From Prado023 sp963697345 (GTDB lineage: Bacteria > Actinomycetota > Actinomycetes > S36-B12 > CAIYMF01), in the NCBI GenBank assembly GCA_963697345.1, contig CAVONS010000004.1:1-64000 (forward strand): a stretch of 64,000 bases of DNA. Direction: 5' to 3'. The translations under genes and the position numbers were made by a program. Of this stretch, positions 36,549 to 45,234 are shown piece by piece; position 1 is the stretch's first letter; every line of letters starts with the position of its first letter. The notes beneath the pieces were generated by a model, which worked only from the letters and a program-made list of their open reading frames with translations, was not told the origin of the DNA and did not search any database.

Positions 36549-39118
36549 AACGTGCCGACCTCCAGCACGCGCACCACCGCCGCGCCCTCGGCATCGCTGG
36601 CTGCGAGGTCCACCTCAGCGCGGATCCCCCAGTCGTGGTCACCGGCCGGATCATCGAGCACCTGTCGGACAACCCAGCGGTCGGGCTTCTGCTCGATCTG
36701 CAGCAGCAGCGGTCCACGAGCCCCCGGACCCGTGCCCACCTCATCGTGCTCAGCGAAGTAGGGCTCCATGGCCGCCGCCCACCGCTCGGCGTCGAACCCG
36801 GCCTCAGCGTCGAGCTCGCCGAGATCGTCCCAGCGGCGCAGGGCGGCCAGCTCCACCCGCCGGAACAGCGCGTTGCGCACCAGCACGCGGAAGGCACGCA
36901 CATTGGCCGTCACCGGCGGCGGCCCGGCGTCCACACTTCCGCGGTCCAGCGCGGGAGTGTCCGGACCCGGGTGCAGCAGCTGCTCCCACTCATCGAGCAG
37001 GCTCGAGTCGACCTGGCGGACCAGCTCGCCCAGCCACTCAGTGAGGTCGGCCAGCTCCTCGGTACGGGCCTCCTCGGGAACAGTGCGTCGAAGGGCCTTG
37101 TAGGCGTCGGCCAGGTAGCGCAGCACCAGGCCCTCTGAGGAGGCCAGCCGGTGGTAGCCCACGTACTCCACGAACGTCATCGCCAGCTCGTGCAGCTCGC
37201 GGGCCACCGACTTGGGTCGCAGCGGGTACTCGGTCACCCAGGGATGGCCCTCGGCATAGATGTCGTACGCCGACTCCAGCATGACCTCCAGCGGCTTGGG
37301 CCAGGTCACGTCCTCGAGCAGCTCCATGCGCTCCTCGTACTCGATACCCTCGGCCTTCATCGCCGCGACCTCCTCGCCGCGGGCACGGAAGCGCTGGGCG
37401 AAGAGGACCTGGCGGGGGTCCTCCAACGTGGACTCGAGGACTGAGAGCACGTCCGCCGCGTAGGTCTCGGACTCCCTGTCGAGCAGATCGATCGCGGCGA
37501 GGGCGAAGGTGGACAATCTCTGGTTGAGGGCGAAGTCCACCTGCAGCTCGTCGACGATCCGCAGGGTCCGGCCATCCGGGCCAGGGGGATCCAGGACCTC
37601 CAGGACCCCTGCGGTGACCAGCGACTCCTGGATGGCGTTGGCCCGCTCCACCAGCGCCTGCTTGGCAGCCGGCTCCTCATCGTTGTCGGTCAGCAGGTGG
37701 TCCAGCGCGGCCCGGGCATCACCGGGTCGATGGGCGATGTTCAGCAGCATCGAGTGCGTGATGTCGAAGCGTGAGCGCAACGACTCGGGCTCGGCAGCCA
37801 CCAGCTTGTCGAACGTCGACCGGCTCCACGTCGGGCCCTCAGGTGGCTTCTTCCGCACGATCTTCCGGCGCTTCTTGGGATCGTCACCCGCCTTGACCAC
37901 CAGCCGATGGTTCTCGATCTCGTGGTCGGGGGCCTGGACCACCACCAGGCCGGAGACATCGAAGCCCGGGCGCCCCGCGCGGCCTGCGATCTGGTGGAAC
38001 TCCCGGGCTCGCAGGACCCGTAGCCGGCGCCCGTCGTACTTCACCAGGGAGGTGATCAGCACCGTCCGGATCGGGACGTTGATGCCCACTCCCAGGGTGT
38101 CGGTGCCGCACACCACCTTCAGCAGCCCGGCACGGGTGAGCTGCTCGACGAGTCGCCGGTACCGGGGCAGCATGCCGGCGTGGTGCACGCCGATCCCATG
38201 TCGGACCAGGCGGGTCAACGTGCGCCCGAAGCCTGCGGTGAACCGGAAGTCGCCGATCGCCGCTGCGATCTCGTCCTTCTGCTCACGGGTGCACATGTTG
38301 ATGCTCATCAGTGCCTGGGCACGTTCCAGGGCTGCGGCCTGGGTGGGATGCACGATGTAGATCGGAGCACGCTCCGCCTCGAGGAGGGCCTCGATGGTCT
38401 CGTGGATCGGGGTCATTGCGTAGTCGAAGTCCAGGGGGACCGGGCGCTGGCCACCGGCCACGATGGCAGCCGGCCGCCCGGTCCGGCGGATGAGGTCATC
38501 ACGGATCCGCCGGATGTCACCGAGGGTCGCGGACATCAGCAGGAACTGCGCATCGGTCAGCTCGATGAGGGGCACCTGCCAGGCCCACCCGCGGTCCCGG
38601 TCGCCGTAGTAGTGGAACTCGTCCATGCAGATGACGTCGACCCCGGCGTCGATACCCTCGCGAAGTGCGGAGTTGGCCAGGATCTCAGCGGTCGCACAGA
38701 TCACGGGTGCGTCGGGGTTGACCGAGGCATCGCCGGTGATCATCCCGACCCGCTGCGGACCCAGGACGTCGCACAGGTCGAAGAACTTCTCCGACACCAG
38801 GGCCTTGATGGGCGCCGTGTAGTAGGTGCGCCGACCCTGCGCGAGGGCGAAGAACATCGCCCCCACCGCCACCAGGCTCTTGCCCGACCCGGTGGGCGTG
38901 GACAGGATCACGTGTGATCCCGAAGCGAGCTCGAGCAGGGCATCCTCCTGCGCCGGGTAGAGCGTCAGGCCGGTCGCCGAGGCCCAGGTGGCGAAGTCGG
39001 CCAGCAGGTCCTCCGGGCTGGGCATCCCCGTGCCCCCGGCGGTGTAGGAGGTGAGCAGATCACCGAGCGTCTCGACAGCTCCCGCAGGATCCTGCTGCCG
39101 GTCATCGGTGCTGGTCAC
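36545..39118 (-). CDS. DEAD/DEAH-box helicase with DUF3516 C-terminal domain
   Basis: 857 residues from a GTG at 39118, which follows GGAGGGTCGGGGAC. The helicase motifs are in order: Q-region LTLYPAQEDALLEL, Walker A TPTGSGKSLV (about 70), Walker B DEFHYYGD, SATLGD, motif V GTDTLGVGINVPIRT (in part) and motif VI QIAGRAGRPGFD. It belongs to the Ski2-like/SF2 group. The C-terminal half (about 420-857) is DUF3516, seen in actinobacterial helicases of this kind; the exact RNA or DNA target is unknown. It is transcribed alone, convergent with the ABC permease gene. The downstream neighbour in the same strand is the AAC(3)-like gene, well separated. Confidence 0.92.
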   Translation of the reverse strand: MTSTDDRQQDPAGAVETLGDLLTSYTAGGTGMPSPEDLLADFATWASATGLTLYPAQEDALLELASGSHVILSTPTGSGKSLVAVGAMFFALAQGRRTYYTAPIKALVSEKFFDLCDVLGPQRVGMITGDASVNPDAPVICATAEILANSALREGIDAGVDVICMDEFHYYGDRDRGWAWQVPLIELTDAQFLLMSATLGDIRRIRDDLIRRTGRPAAIVAGGQRPVPLDFDYAMTPIHETIEALLEAERAPIYIVHPTQAAALERAQALMSINMCTREQKDEIAAAIGDFRFTAGFGRTLTRLVRHGIGVHHAGMLPRYRRLVEQLTRAGLLKVVCGTDTLGVGINVPIRTVLITSLVKYDGRRLRVLRAREFHQIAGRAGRPGFDVSGLVVVQAPDHEIENHRLVVKAGDDPKKRRKIVRKKPPEGPTWSRSTFDKLVAAEPESLRSRFDITHSMLLNIAHRPGDARAALDHLLTDNDEEPAAKQALVERANAIQESLVTAGVLEVLDPPGPDGRTLRIVDELQVDFALNQRLSTFALAAIDLLDRESETYAADVLSVLESTLEDPRQVLFAQRFRARGEEVAAMKAEGIEYEERMELLEDVTWPKPLEVMLESAYDIYAEGHPWVTEYPLRPKSVARELHELAMTFVEYVGYHRLASSEGLVLRYLADAYKALRRTVPEEARTEELADLTEWLGELVRQVDSSLLDEWEQLLHPGPDTPALDRGSVDAGPPPVTANVRAFRVLVRNALFRRVELAALRRWDDLGELDAEAGFDAERWAAAMEPYFAEHDEVGTGPGARGPLLLQIEQKPDRWVVRQVLDDPAGDHDWGIRAEVDLAASDAEGAAVVRVLEVGTF

Positions 39119-39171
39119 GTCCCCGACCCTCCCACGCCCTGACCCCGGGGCCCACATCGGCGGCCATCGCC

Positions 39172-40104
39172 TCAGCCCCGGGCAGAACGGGCTGCGGCAC
39201 CCTGAAGTGCCTGGACCATGGTCTGGACCGTTGACTCGTCGCTGAGAGAGGGGCGGGTCGCCAGCCAGATGTGACGCGGTTCCGGGGGTGGTTCAAGGCG
39301 GCGCACTGCCACGCCGCTGCGGACCGCGAGCAGGGCCAGCAGGGGCACGAGGGACACACCCATTCCGGCAGCGACATAACCCTGGGTCACAGAGAACTCA
39401 TCACTCTCGGCGATGAAGCGAGGGCTGAAGCCAGCCCTGCGACAGAAGTCGTTGGTGGTCGTTCGGACGTAGTCATCAGGGCCGGTGGTCAGGATCCAAT
39501 CCGCGTCGGACAGGTCCTCCGCCCTCACCACCCGCCGCCTGGTCAAGGGGTGCCCGAGGGGCAGCAGGATCCGGTACTCGTCGTCGTGAAGGTGCCAACG
39601 GTGCAGGTCATCCTCGGGTTCCTCGCCGGGCCCGAAGGGTTCGACGACCACGACGAGCTCCACCTCGCCGGCGCGCAGGCGGCGTAGGGCGCCGGCGTTC
39701 TCATCCACGGTGGGGCGCACGTGCACGCCGGGAAGCACCTGGCGCACCGTGGCGATCGCCTCGGGGAGCAAGGACTCCCCGGCCGAGGGGAAGGTCACGA
39801 TCCGGATTCGCCCGACCCGTCCGTCACGGAGGTCGGCGAGCGCAGTCTCGGCCTCATCGATCTCGTGCAGGATCCGACCTGCATGCTCGGCCAGCAGGGC
39901 CCCTGCGGCAGTGGGCCGCACCCCACGGCCAGCCTTCTCGAACAATGGTGATCCAGCCTGGGCCTCCAGCTGTGACAGCTGCTGGCTCACCGCGGAGACC
40001 GTGTACCCGAGGGCGGCCGCGGCCTGCGTCAGTGAACCCTCCTGGACCACGGTGCGGTGCACGGCCAGGAGACGGGAGTTGAGCACCTGATCATCATAAA
40101 GCAT
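39172..40104 (-). CDS. LysR family transcriptional regulator
   Basis: 310 residues. The winged helix-turn-helix is at about 8-66 (VVQEGSLTQAAAALGYTVSAVSQQL in parts, ending with RGVRPTAAG). The effector domain (about 90-300) has the two-lobed pattern IRIVTFPSAGESLLPE and a central HLHDDEYRILLPLGHPL in part. The ATG at 40104 is used; a GTG at 40086 is also possible. A perfect 7-bp-arm palindrome lies 6 bases upstream, so it probably controls itself and a divergent 44-residue membrane peptide and NatAB-like exporter. The inducer is unknown. Confidence 0.9.
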   Translation of the reverse strand: MLYDDQVLNSRLLAVHRTVVQEGSLTQAAAALGYTVSAVSQQLSQLEAQAGSPLFEKAGRGVRPTAAGALLAEHAGRILHEIDEAETALADLRDGRVGRIRIVTFPSAGESLLPEAIATVRQVLPGVHVRPTVDENAGALRRLRAGEVELVVVVEPFGPGEEPEDDLHRWHLHDDEYRILLPLGHPLTRRRVVRAEDLSDADWILTTGPDDYVRTTTNDFCRRAGFSPRFIAESDEFSVTQGYVAAGMGVSLVPLLALLAVRSGVAVRRLEPPPEPRHIWLATRPSLSDESTVQTMVQALQGAAARSARG

Positions 40105-40110
40105 TTCTGA

Positions 40111-40129
40111 ACAGTTGATAAGCAACTGT
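40111..40129. promoter_or_regulatory. Perfect LysR-type palindromic box
   Basis: ACAGTTG-ATAAG-CAACTGT: two 7-base arms match perfectly around a 5-base spacer. It fits the T-N11-A form of LysR binding sites and lies between the divergent starts at 40104 and 40207, next to the regulator start. Confidence 0.75.
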
Positions 40130-40206
40130 CGCTGGACTGCACACGATTGGCCGCGTATCGTGGGACACGTCCGACATAACGACCCGCTCCCACGAAGGTG
40201 ATACCC

Positions 40207-40341
40207 GTGTTCGCTGTCCTGTTCCTCCTCCTGCTGGTGGTCTCCGCCCTGGCGCCCTACCTGGGCACCAACACCAGTGAGCCGCGCCGTGAGCAGGCGC
40301 ACCCGGAGAGGCCCTGGTACCCCGCACTGCCCTTCACCTGA
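40207..40341 (+). CDS. 44-residue hydrophobic membrane peptide
   Basis: 44 residues from a GTG at 40207, with GAAGGTGA 7 bases upstream. The first 17 residues (VFAVLFLLLLVVSALAP) form one membrane helix or signal anchor. The tail is polar with Arg, Glu and Pro and ends PWYPALPFT. It is divergent from the LysR gene and followed by the NatAB-like exporter 78 bases later. The ribosome site, hydrophobic core and placement support a real gene, though no family is recognised. It may be an exporter accessory or a substrate. Confidence 0.6.
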   Translation: MFAVLFLLLLVVSALAPYLGTNTSEPRREQAHPERPWYPALPFT

Positions 40342-40373
40342 TCCGACCATCACGCCCCGCTCACAGCGGCTGC

Positions 40374-40397
40374 GCCTCGCGGCAGGAGTCGCGAGGC
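40374..40397. terminator. Hairpin between the small peptide gene and the ABC operon
   Basis: GCCTCGCG and CGCGAGGC form a perfect 8-bp stem around an 8-base loop, 33 bases after the peptide stop and 23 bases before the ATPase start. There is no T-run after it, so it may be a terminator, attenuator or operator. Confidence 0.5.
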
Positions 40398-40419
40398 TCC
40401 TGCTGGCTATGGTGGAGAC

Positions 40420-41322
40420 GTGCTCCAGGTCCGTGGCATCAGCCACGCCTTCGCAGAGCGCCGGGTCCTCGACTCGGTGAGCTTCAGCGTTCAGCCCGGT
40501 GTGCTCACTGGGCTCCTGGGACCCAACGGCGCGGGCAAGACCACCCTGATGAGGGTCATGTTCGGCGTGATCGAGCCTGGCAGCGGCCAGACCCTGTGGC
40601 AGGGGCACGAGGTCACCTCCACGGACCGTCGCCGGTGGGGGTACATGCCCCAGGAGCGCGGCCTGTACCCGGCGATGCCGGCTGGTGACCAGTTGGTCTA
40701 TCTGGCCAGGCTGCACGGGGTCGCTCGCTCGGAGGCGACACAGTCAGCTCACGAGCTCCTCGAGGAGCTGGGCCTTGCCGACCGCTGGTCCGAGCGCCCG
40801 GACAAGCTCTCAGGAGGCATGCAGCAGCGCCTGCAGCTGGCCGCCGCCCTGGTGCACCAACCCGAGGTGATCGTCCTCGATGAGCCGTTCGCGGGTCTGG
40901 ACCCTGTGGCCGTCGATGAGTTGTCCAGGACCCTGGCCGAGCGGGTACGGGCCGGCATGACGGTGCTGTTCTCCAGCCACCAGCTCGACCTGGTGCAGGA
41001 CCTGTGCGAGTCGATCGTGATGCTGAACGAGGGACGCACGGTGCTGCAGGGACGGGTTGCCGAGCTGCGCGCCTCGTCGGGGCGTCGGCAGCTGCGCCTC
41101 ACCGTCGCCGGGACGGACCGGCGCTGGCTCGAGGCCCACCCCCGGGTCACGGTGGTCGAGGATCGCGCCGACGACCTGCGCCTGGACCTCCCGGAGGGCG
41201 TCGATCCGCTGGCCGTCCTGGACGACGCCCGGCGCGCTGGTCAGGTGTCGGACTTCGGACTGGACCTGCCCACCCTGTCCGAGCTGTTCCTCGGCGCAGT
41301 CGGCCAGCTGGCGGAGGTGTGA
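40420..41322 (+). CDS. ABC transporter ATP-binding protein (NatA type)
   Basis: 300 residues from a GTG at 40420. Walker A GPNGAGKTTL, a Gln-loop MPQERGLYP, signature KLSGGMQQRL, Walker B VIVLDEPFAGLDP and H-loop SSHQLD are complete. The C-terminal 80 residues form the accessory domain usual in NatA-like ATPases. It powers the permease encoded 5 bases downstream. TATGGT lies 6 bases before the GTG and may be the -10 of a leaderless message; the hairpin just upstream could also separate or attenuate transcription from the peptide gene. NatA-type systems export sodium or small peptides, but the substrate here is not known. Confidence 0.9.
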   Translation: MLQVRGISHAFAERRVLDSVSFSVQPGVLTGLLGPNGAGKTTLMRVMFGVIEPGSGQTLWQGHEVTSTDRRRWGYMPQERGLYPAMPAGDQLVYLARLHGVARSEATQSAHELLEELGLADRWSERPDKLSGGMQQRLQLAAALVHQPEVIVLDEPFAGLDPVAVDELSRTLAERVRAGMTVLFSSHQLDLVQDLCESIVMLNEGRTVLQGRVAELRASSGRRQLRLTVAGTDRRWLEAHPRVTVVEDRADDLRLDLPEGVDPLAVLDDARRAGQVSDFGLDLPTLSELFLGAVGQLAEV

Positions 41323-41326
41323 GCTG

Positions 41327-42508
41327 ATGACCCGTTCGGGCTGGTGGGAGGGCGTCCAGCTGGTAGCCGGGCGCAGCCTGTCCGACGGGTTGCGCTCACG
41401 CACCATGCGCATCGTCACGTTGGTCATGCTCGCGATCGGGCTCGCCGTCGTGTACGTGCCCCGGCTGCTGACCGACGATCAGCCCACCTACACCCTGGCC
41501 ACCGTCGGGACGACCCCCGCACCGATCACGGCGCACCTCGACGCGGCCGGCGAGGCCGCGGGCTTCGGAGTGCACTACCTGGCGGTGGCCGACCAGCAGG
41601 CCGCAGACGCCGCGGTACGCGCCGGCGAGGCGACCGTGGCCCTGGCCGGCGACACGATGTACGTGCGCACCGACGCCCCCGGCGCCTTCCCCGTTCTCGT
41701 CACGCAGGCCGTCCTCGCCCAGGAGTCCGCCGGCATGATGCTCGAGGCGGGCTTGACCCCTGAGCAGATCGGCGCCCTTGCCGCCATCACACCGCCGGAG
41801 CAGGTCCGGGTGGGTCCCGTGCAGGACGAGGGGCGCGCAGCCGTCGGCTTCGTCGTGGGGATCGTGCTCTACATCGCCATCATGTTCTCCGGACAGGCAA
41901 TCGCGATGAACGTGGGCATGGAGAAGTCCACCAGGATCGCCGAGGTGCTCCTCGCCGTGCTGCGACCCAGCCAGATCCTGGTCGGCAGCGTCATCGGGAT
42001 CGGCCTGCTGACACTCGGCCAGCTCCTCGCACTGGCGATACCCATCCTGGGGGCCATCGCGTTCACCGACGGGCTGGACCTCCCGGCTGTGGCTGCGGCC
42101 GACATCGGCTTGGGCGTGACGTGGTTCCTGATCGGCTTCCTCATCTACGCGTTCCTGTTCGCGGCCACCGCCGCCCTCGTGGACAAGATGACCGACGTGG
42201 GTTCGGCGATCATGCCGGTCACGGTGATCCTGGTGCTGTCCTACATCACGGCCGTCATCTTGGTCCCCATGGGACCTGATTCGACCCTGAGCACAGCGCT
42301 GTCGATGTTCCCGCTCACTGCCCCCATGGCCATGCCGATCCGCTGGGCCTCGGGGACAGTTCCCGTCTGGGAGCTCGGCGCGAGCATGCTGCTGGCTGTG
42401 GCCACTGCGGTCCTGCTCGCACGGCTCGGGGCGGCCGTCTACGGCCGAGCCCTCGTGGTGACCGGGCGCCGGGTGAAGCTGCGTGAGGTGCTGGCCAGCG
42501 CCCGCTGA
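41327..42508 (+). CDS. ABC transporter permease (NatB/ABC-2 type)
   Basis: 393 residues from the ATG at 41327, 5 bases after the ATPase stop. One N-terminal membrane helix (about 28-48) is followed by a large outer domain of about 130 residues, then five or six helices (about 180-380). VVGIVLYIAIMFSGQAIAMNVGMEKSTRIAEVLL (seen in parts) is the signature stretch of NatB-like permeases, with EKSTR..EVLL in the coupling position. Together with the ATPase it makes an exporter. The pairing with a LysR regulator and short hydrophobic peptide gene upstream is unusual. Confidence 0.9.
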   Translation: MTRSGWWEGVQLVAGRSLSDGLRSRTMRIVTLVMLAIGLAVVYVPRLLTDDQPTYTLATVGTTPAPITAHLDAAGEAAGFGVHYLAVADQQAADAAVRAGEATVALAGDTMYVRTDAPGAFPVLVTQAVLAQESAGMMLEAGLTPEQIGALAAITPPEQVRVGPVQDEGRAAVGFVVGIVLYIAIMFSGQAIAMNVGMEKSTRIAEVLLAVLRPSQILVGSVIGIGLLTLGQLLALAIPILGAIAFTDGLDLPAVAAADIGLGVTWFLIGFLIYAFLFAATAALVDKMTDVGSAIMPVTVILVLSYITAVILVPMGPDSTLSTALSMFPLTAPMAMPIRWASGTVPVWELGASMLLAVATAVLLARLGAAVYGRALVVTGRRVKLREVLASAR

Positions 42509-42541
42509 TCGATGGGTGACCCTCAACTCGGCTGGGTCAAC

Positions 42542-43123
42542 TCAGCCCAGCCCGATCTCGCAGATCACCTCGGCCACAACCGGCACGCCGTCGTCAGTCG
42601 TTCCGGAGAAGGCCACCCGCGCAAGTTCATAGGAGCCCACCGTGGCCGGGGGGTCGATGTAGGCGATGGTGTCGATCTCTCCGGGACCCCCGATGCCGCT
42701 CATGCGGAAAGCCCCCTGCCCGCTCGTCATGATGAAGTTGGCTTCGACGGCCGGCGCGGAGGCGACGTTGTCGATCCCCACGACGACGATGAGCCCCGGC
42801 TCGGAGAGATCCCCGACCGGAACAGGCTCGTAGGTCTCGGGGTCCAGGCCCCTGCTGATCGAGCAATCGCCGACGAAGTCTGGATACTCGACGCCATCGA
42901 CCCGGACCACCCCCGTACCGCTGGCTCCGGCGGGCGCGGCCACGTCGGCGTCCTGGGGTGCCGAGTCACTCACTTCGCCGGCACTGCTCGGCTCGCTCAT
43001 CGAGGAGGGCTCTGCTGGTGCGACGGGATCGCCAGCCTCCGAGCCTGACGATGCACATGCCGACAGCCCGATCACCACCGAAGTCACGAAGATGAGGACG
43101 GGAGCTCTGCCGAAGTTGGCCAT
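42542..43123 (-). CDS. Secreted lipoprotein of unknown function
   Basis: 193 residues from the ATG at 43123. A lipoprotein signal with a LSAC lipobox (about residues 19-22) is followed by a Ser/Glu/Asp/Pro-rich linker (about 25-70), which probably crosses the cell wall, and a small beta-rich domain (about 70-193) with Cys in DCSIS and EVICEI that may form a disulfide. No family was recognised; the fold resembles that of small mycobacterial LpqH-like lipoproteins in size and layout only. It lies 64 bases downstream of the VWA gene on the same strand. Confidence 0.75.
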   Translation of the reverse strand: MANFGRAPVLIFVTSVVIGLSACASSGSEAGDPVAPAEPSSMSEPSSAGEVSDSAPQDADVAAPAGASGTGVVRVDGVEYPDFVGDCSISRGLDPETYEPVPVGDLSEPGLIVVVGIDNVASAPAVEANFIMTSGQGAFRMSGIGGPGEIDTIAYIDPPATVGSYELARVAFSGTTDDGVPVVAEVICEIGLG

Positions 43124-43187
43124 CTCAAGACGATACCGGGATCGGTTAGCCTTGGCTATGCCAGATCCCTGCCGAGACAAGGCAGCT

Positions 43188-44345
43188 TCAGCGTCGGACG
43201 CCGCGGTTCAGCAGGGCCATGGCCTCGGTCAACCCGTCCACGGTGAGCGGGAACATCGGCAGCGCCTCACCGACGTCCTGGATGGTCGTCCCCTGCCAGG
43301 CGATCTCCGGCTCGGGGTTCAACCACACCGCGTCGGTGAAGTGCTCGCGCAGGATGCGCAACCAGCCGATCCCGGAGATGCCGTCGGGCCCATCGGGTGA
43401 CCAGTTGCCGCCCATGTGCAGCTCGTGGGGGGCCATCAGGGCGTCGCCGACCATGATCAGCTTGTAGTGCGAGGCGCACTGGCGCATGAGGTCGGGGATG
43501 GTGACCGGCTCGGCGAACGCCGTGGTGCCGTACACCTGCCCGTAGACGCAGTTGTGGAAGTAGTAGGTCCGCAGCTCCTTGAAGTGCGTGGCCTTCTTGG
43601 TGGCGCTGAACAGCTGGGACATCAACTCCGTGTACGGGTACATCGAGCCGCCGACGTCGATCATCAGCACCACATGCGTGTTGGGTCGGCTCGGCGGTCG
43701 GGTGACCACCTCGATCTCGCCAGCATTGCGTGCCGTCGCGTCGATGGTGGCGCCGATGTCCAGCTCGTCTGCGGCGCCGTCGCGCACGAAGGCGCGCAAC
43801 CGGCGCAGCGCGACCTCCAGCTGCCGGATGTCGAGGGTCACATCGGAGCGGTATCCGCGGTAGCGCCGGGCATCGGCGGCGTGGATCGCCGCGCGTCCAC
43901 CCCCGGCGGACCCGGTGCTCACCCCGCCTGCTGAGCTGCCGCCCTGGCCGAAGGGTGAGGTGCCCCCGGTCCCGATCCAGTAGGGCCCGCCATCATGCTT
44001 CTCGGTCTGTTCGGCCAGGCGCTTCTGGAACTCCGCAAGGAGCTCGTCCAGATCCGGCAGGCCGTCCTCGGAGCCGGCCCGCTCCCCCCGTTCGGCCACC
44101 TCGTCGAGCCACTCGCGCATCTCGTCGGACAGGGCCAGGACACCGCGGTACTCGGCGGCGAAGGCACGGTCGAACGCGTCGAGGTGTCCCTCGTGATGGA
44201 TCAGGATCGCACGCGCCACGTGGTAGTAGCCGGTCACGCTGTTGCGATGGGCCCCTTCGCTGAGGGCACGCCCCAGCGCCAGGGCCTCAGTGGTTCCGAC
44301 CGGGACACGCTCGGCCCGCAGGCGGTACAGCAGGGGCAGGAACAT
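43188..44345 (-). CDS. VWA domain protein, CoxE-like
   Basis: 385 residues. A helical N-terminal region (about 1-130) and a Gly/Ser-rich linker (about 135-165) precede a von Willebrand A domain (about 210-385). The metal site reads MIDVGGSMYPY, so the usual DxSxS is DxGxS; the later Thr and Asp positions (KATHFKEL, IMVGDALM) are kept. It overlaps the MoxR gene by one base (TGATG). MoxR-CoxE pairs are known to act as chaperones that insert metals or assemble enzymes, as in carbon monoxide dehydrogenase. No target enzyme operon is adjacent, so its client is unknown. Confidence 0.88.
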   Translation of the reverse strand: MFLPLLYRLRAERVPVGTTEALALGRALSEGAHRNSVTGYYHVARAILIHHEGHLDAFDRAFAAEYRGVLALSDEMREWLDEVAERGERAGSEDGLPDLDELLAEFQKRLAEQTEKHDGGPYWIGTGGTSPFGQGGSSAGGVSTGSAGGGRAAIHAADARRYRGYRSDVTLDIRQLEVALRRLRAFVRDGAADELDIGATIDATARNAGEIEVVTRPPSRPNTHVVLMIDVGGSMYPYTELMSQLFSATKKATHFKELRTYYFHNCVYGQVYGTTAFAEPVTIPDLMRQCASHYKLIMVGDALMAPHELHMGGNWSPDGPDGISGIGWLRILREHFTDAVWLNPEPEIAWQGTTIQDVGEALPMFPLTVDGLTEAMALLNRGVRR

Positions 44346-45172
44346 CAGTACCGGCGCCGTGGACGGCCGTTGATCTGGTCGTTGAAGGCCTGCAGGTCCT
44401 GCTCCTTCTTCAGCAGGGTCCCGAGGAACGGTGTGCTCTCGTCGAGGGCGATCGCGTCGGGTTGGGCGAGGCGCAGCATCGCGATCCAGTCGATGAGCTC
44501 ACTGGTCGACGGCTTCTTGCGCACGCGGTCCATGCCGCGAACGGCGTAGAAGGCGTCGAGTGCCTGCTGCAGGAGGACTCCGTCGAGGTCGGGGTGGTGC
44601 ACACCCACGATGCGCGCCATGAGGTCGGCCGCCGGGAAGTCGATGAAGTGGAACACGCAGCGTCGCAGGAAGGCGTCGGGGAGCTCCTTCTCAGCGTTGC
44701 TGGTGATGATGACCACCGGCCGGTGCGCGGCGGCGACGGTCTCCCCCGTCTCGGTGATGGTGAAGCGCATCCGATCCAGCTCATGGAGCAGGTCGTTGGG
44801 GAACTCCAGATCGGCCTTGTCGATCTCGTCGATGAGCAGGACGGTGCGCTCCTCAGCGCCGAACGCCTGGCCCATGGGCCCGAGGTGGATGTAGTCGCCG
44901 ATGTCGCGCACGTCGTGGTCCCCGAACCGGCTGTCGTAGAGCCGCTGCACCGTGTCGTAGGTGTAGAGCCCCTCCTGGGCACGCGTCGTGCTCTTGACGT
45001 TCCAGGTGATCAGGTCCATCCCCAGCGCCTCTGCCACAGCCTCGGCCAGGAGCGTCTTGCCCGTGCCCGGCTCGCCACGGACCAGCAGCGGCTTCTCCAG
45101 CACCACGGCGCAGCGCACAGCCGTCTCGAGGGCTGGATCTGTCAGGTAGGACTGCGTGCCGGTGAACTCCAT
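44345..45172 (-). CDS. MoxR family AAA+ ATPase
   Basis: 275 residues from the ATG at 45172. Walker A GEPGTGKTLL (about 38), Walker B VLLIDEIDKAD, sensor 1 ITSNAEKELPDAFLRRC (arginine finger included) and the C-terminal lid are all present. MoxR ATPases remodel or activate partner proteins together with a VWA protein; the next gene, overlapping by one base, encodes such a partner. The two genes are thus one functional unit. The N-terminus FTGTQSYLTDPALETAV is typical of the MoxR group linked to CoxE-like partners. Start choice: the ATG at 45196 would add only 8 residues. Confidence 0.92.
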   Translation of the reverse strand: MEFTGTQSYLTDPALETAVRCAVVLEKPLLVRGEPGTGKTLLAEAVAEALGMDLITWNVKSTTRAQEGLYTYDTVQRLYDSRFGDHDVRDIGDYIHLGPMGQAFGAEERTVLLIDEIDKADLEFPNDLLHELDRMRFTITETGETVAAAHRPVVIITSNAEKELPDAFLRRCVFHFIDFPAADLMARIVGVHHPDLDGVLLQQALDAFYAVRGMDRVRKKPSTSELIDWIAMLRLAQPDAIALDESTPFLGTLLKKEQDLQAFNDQINGRPRRRY

Positions 45173-45234
45173 GAAGACTCCTTCGTCCGAGATCACGTCA
45201 GCCTACGCGGCGCTCGCACGAACCCAGTGCCCGC

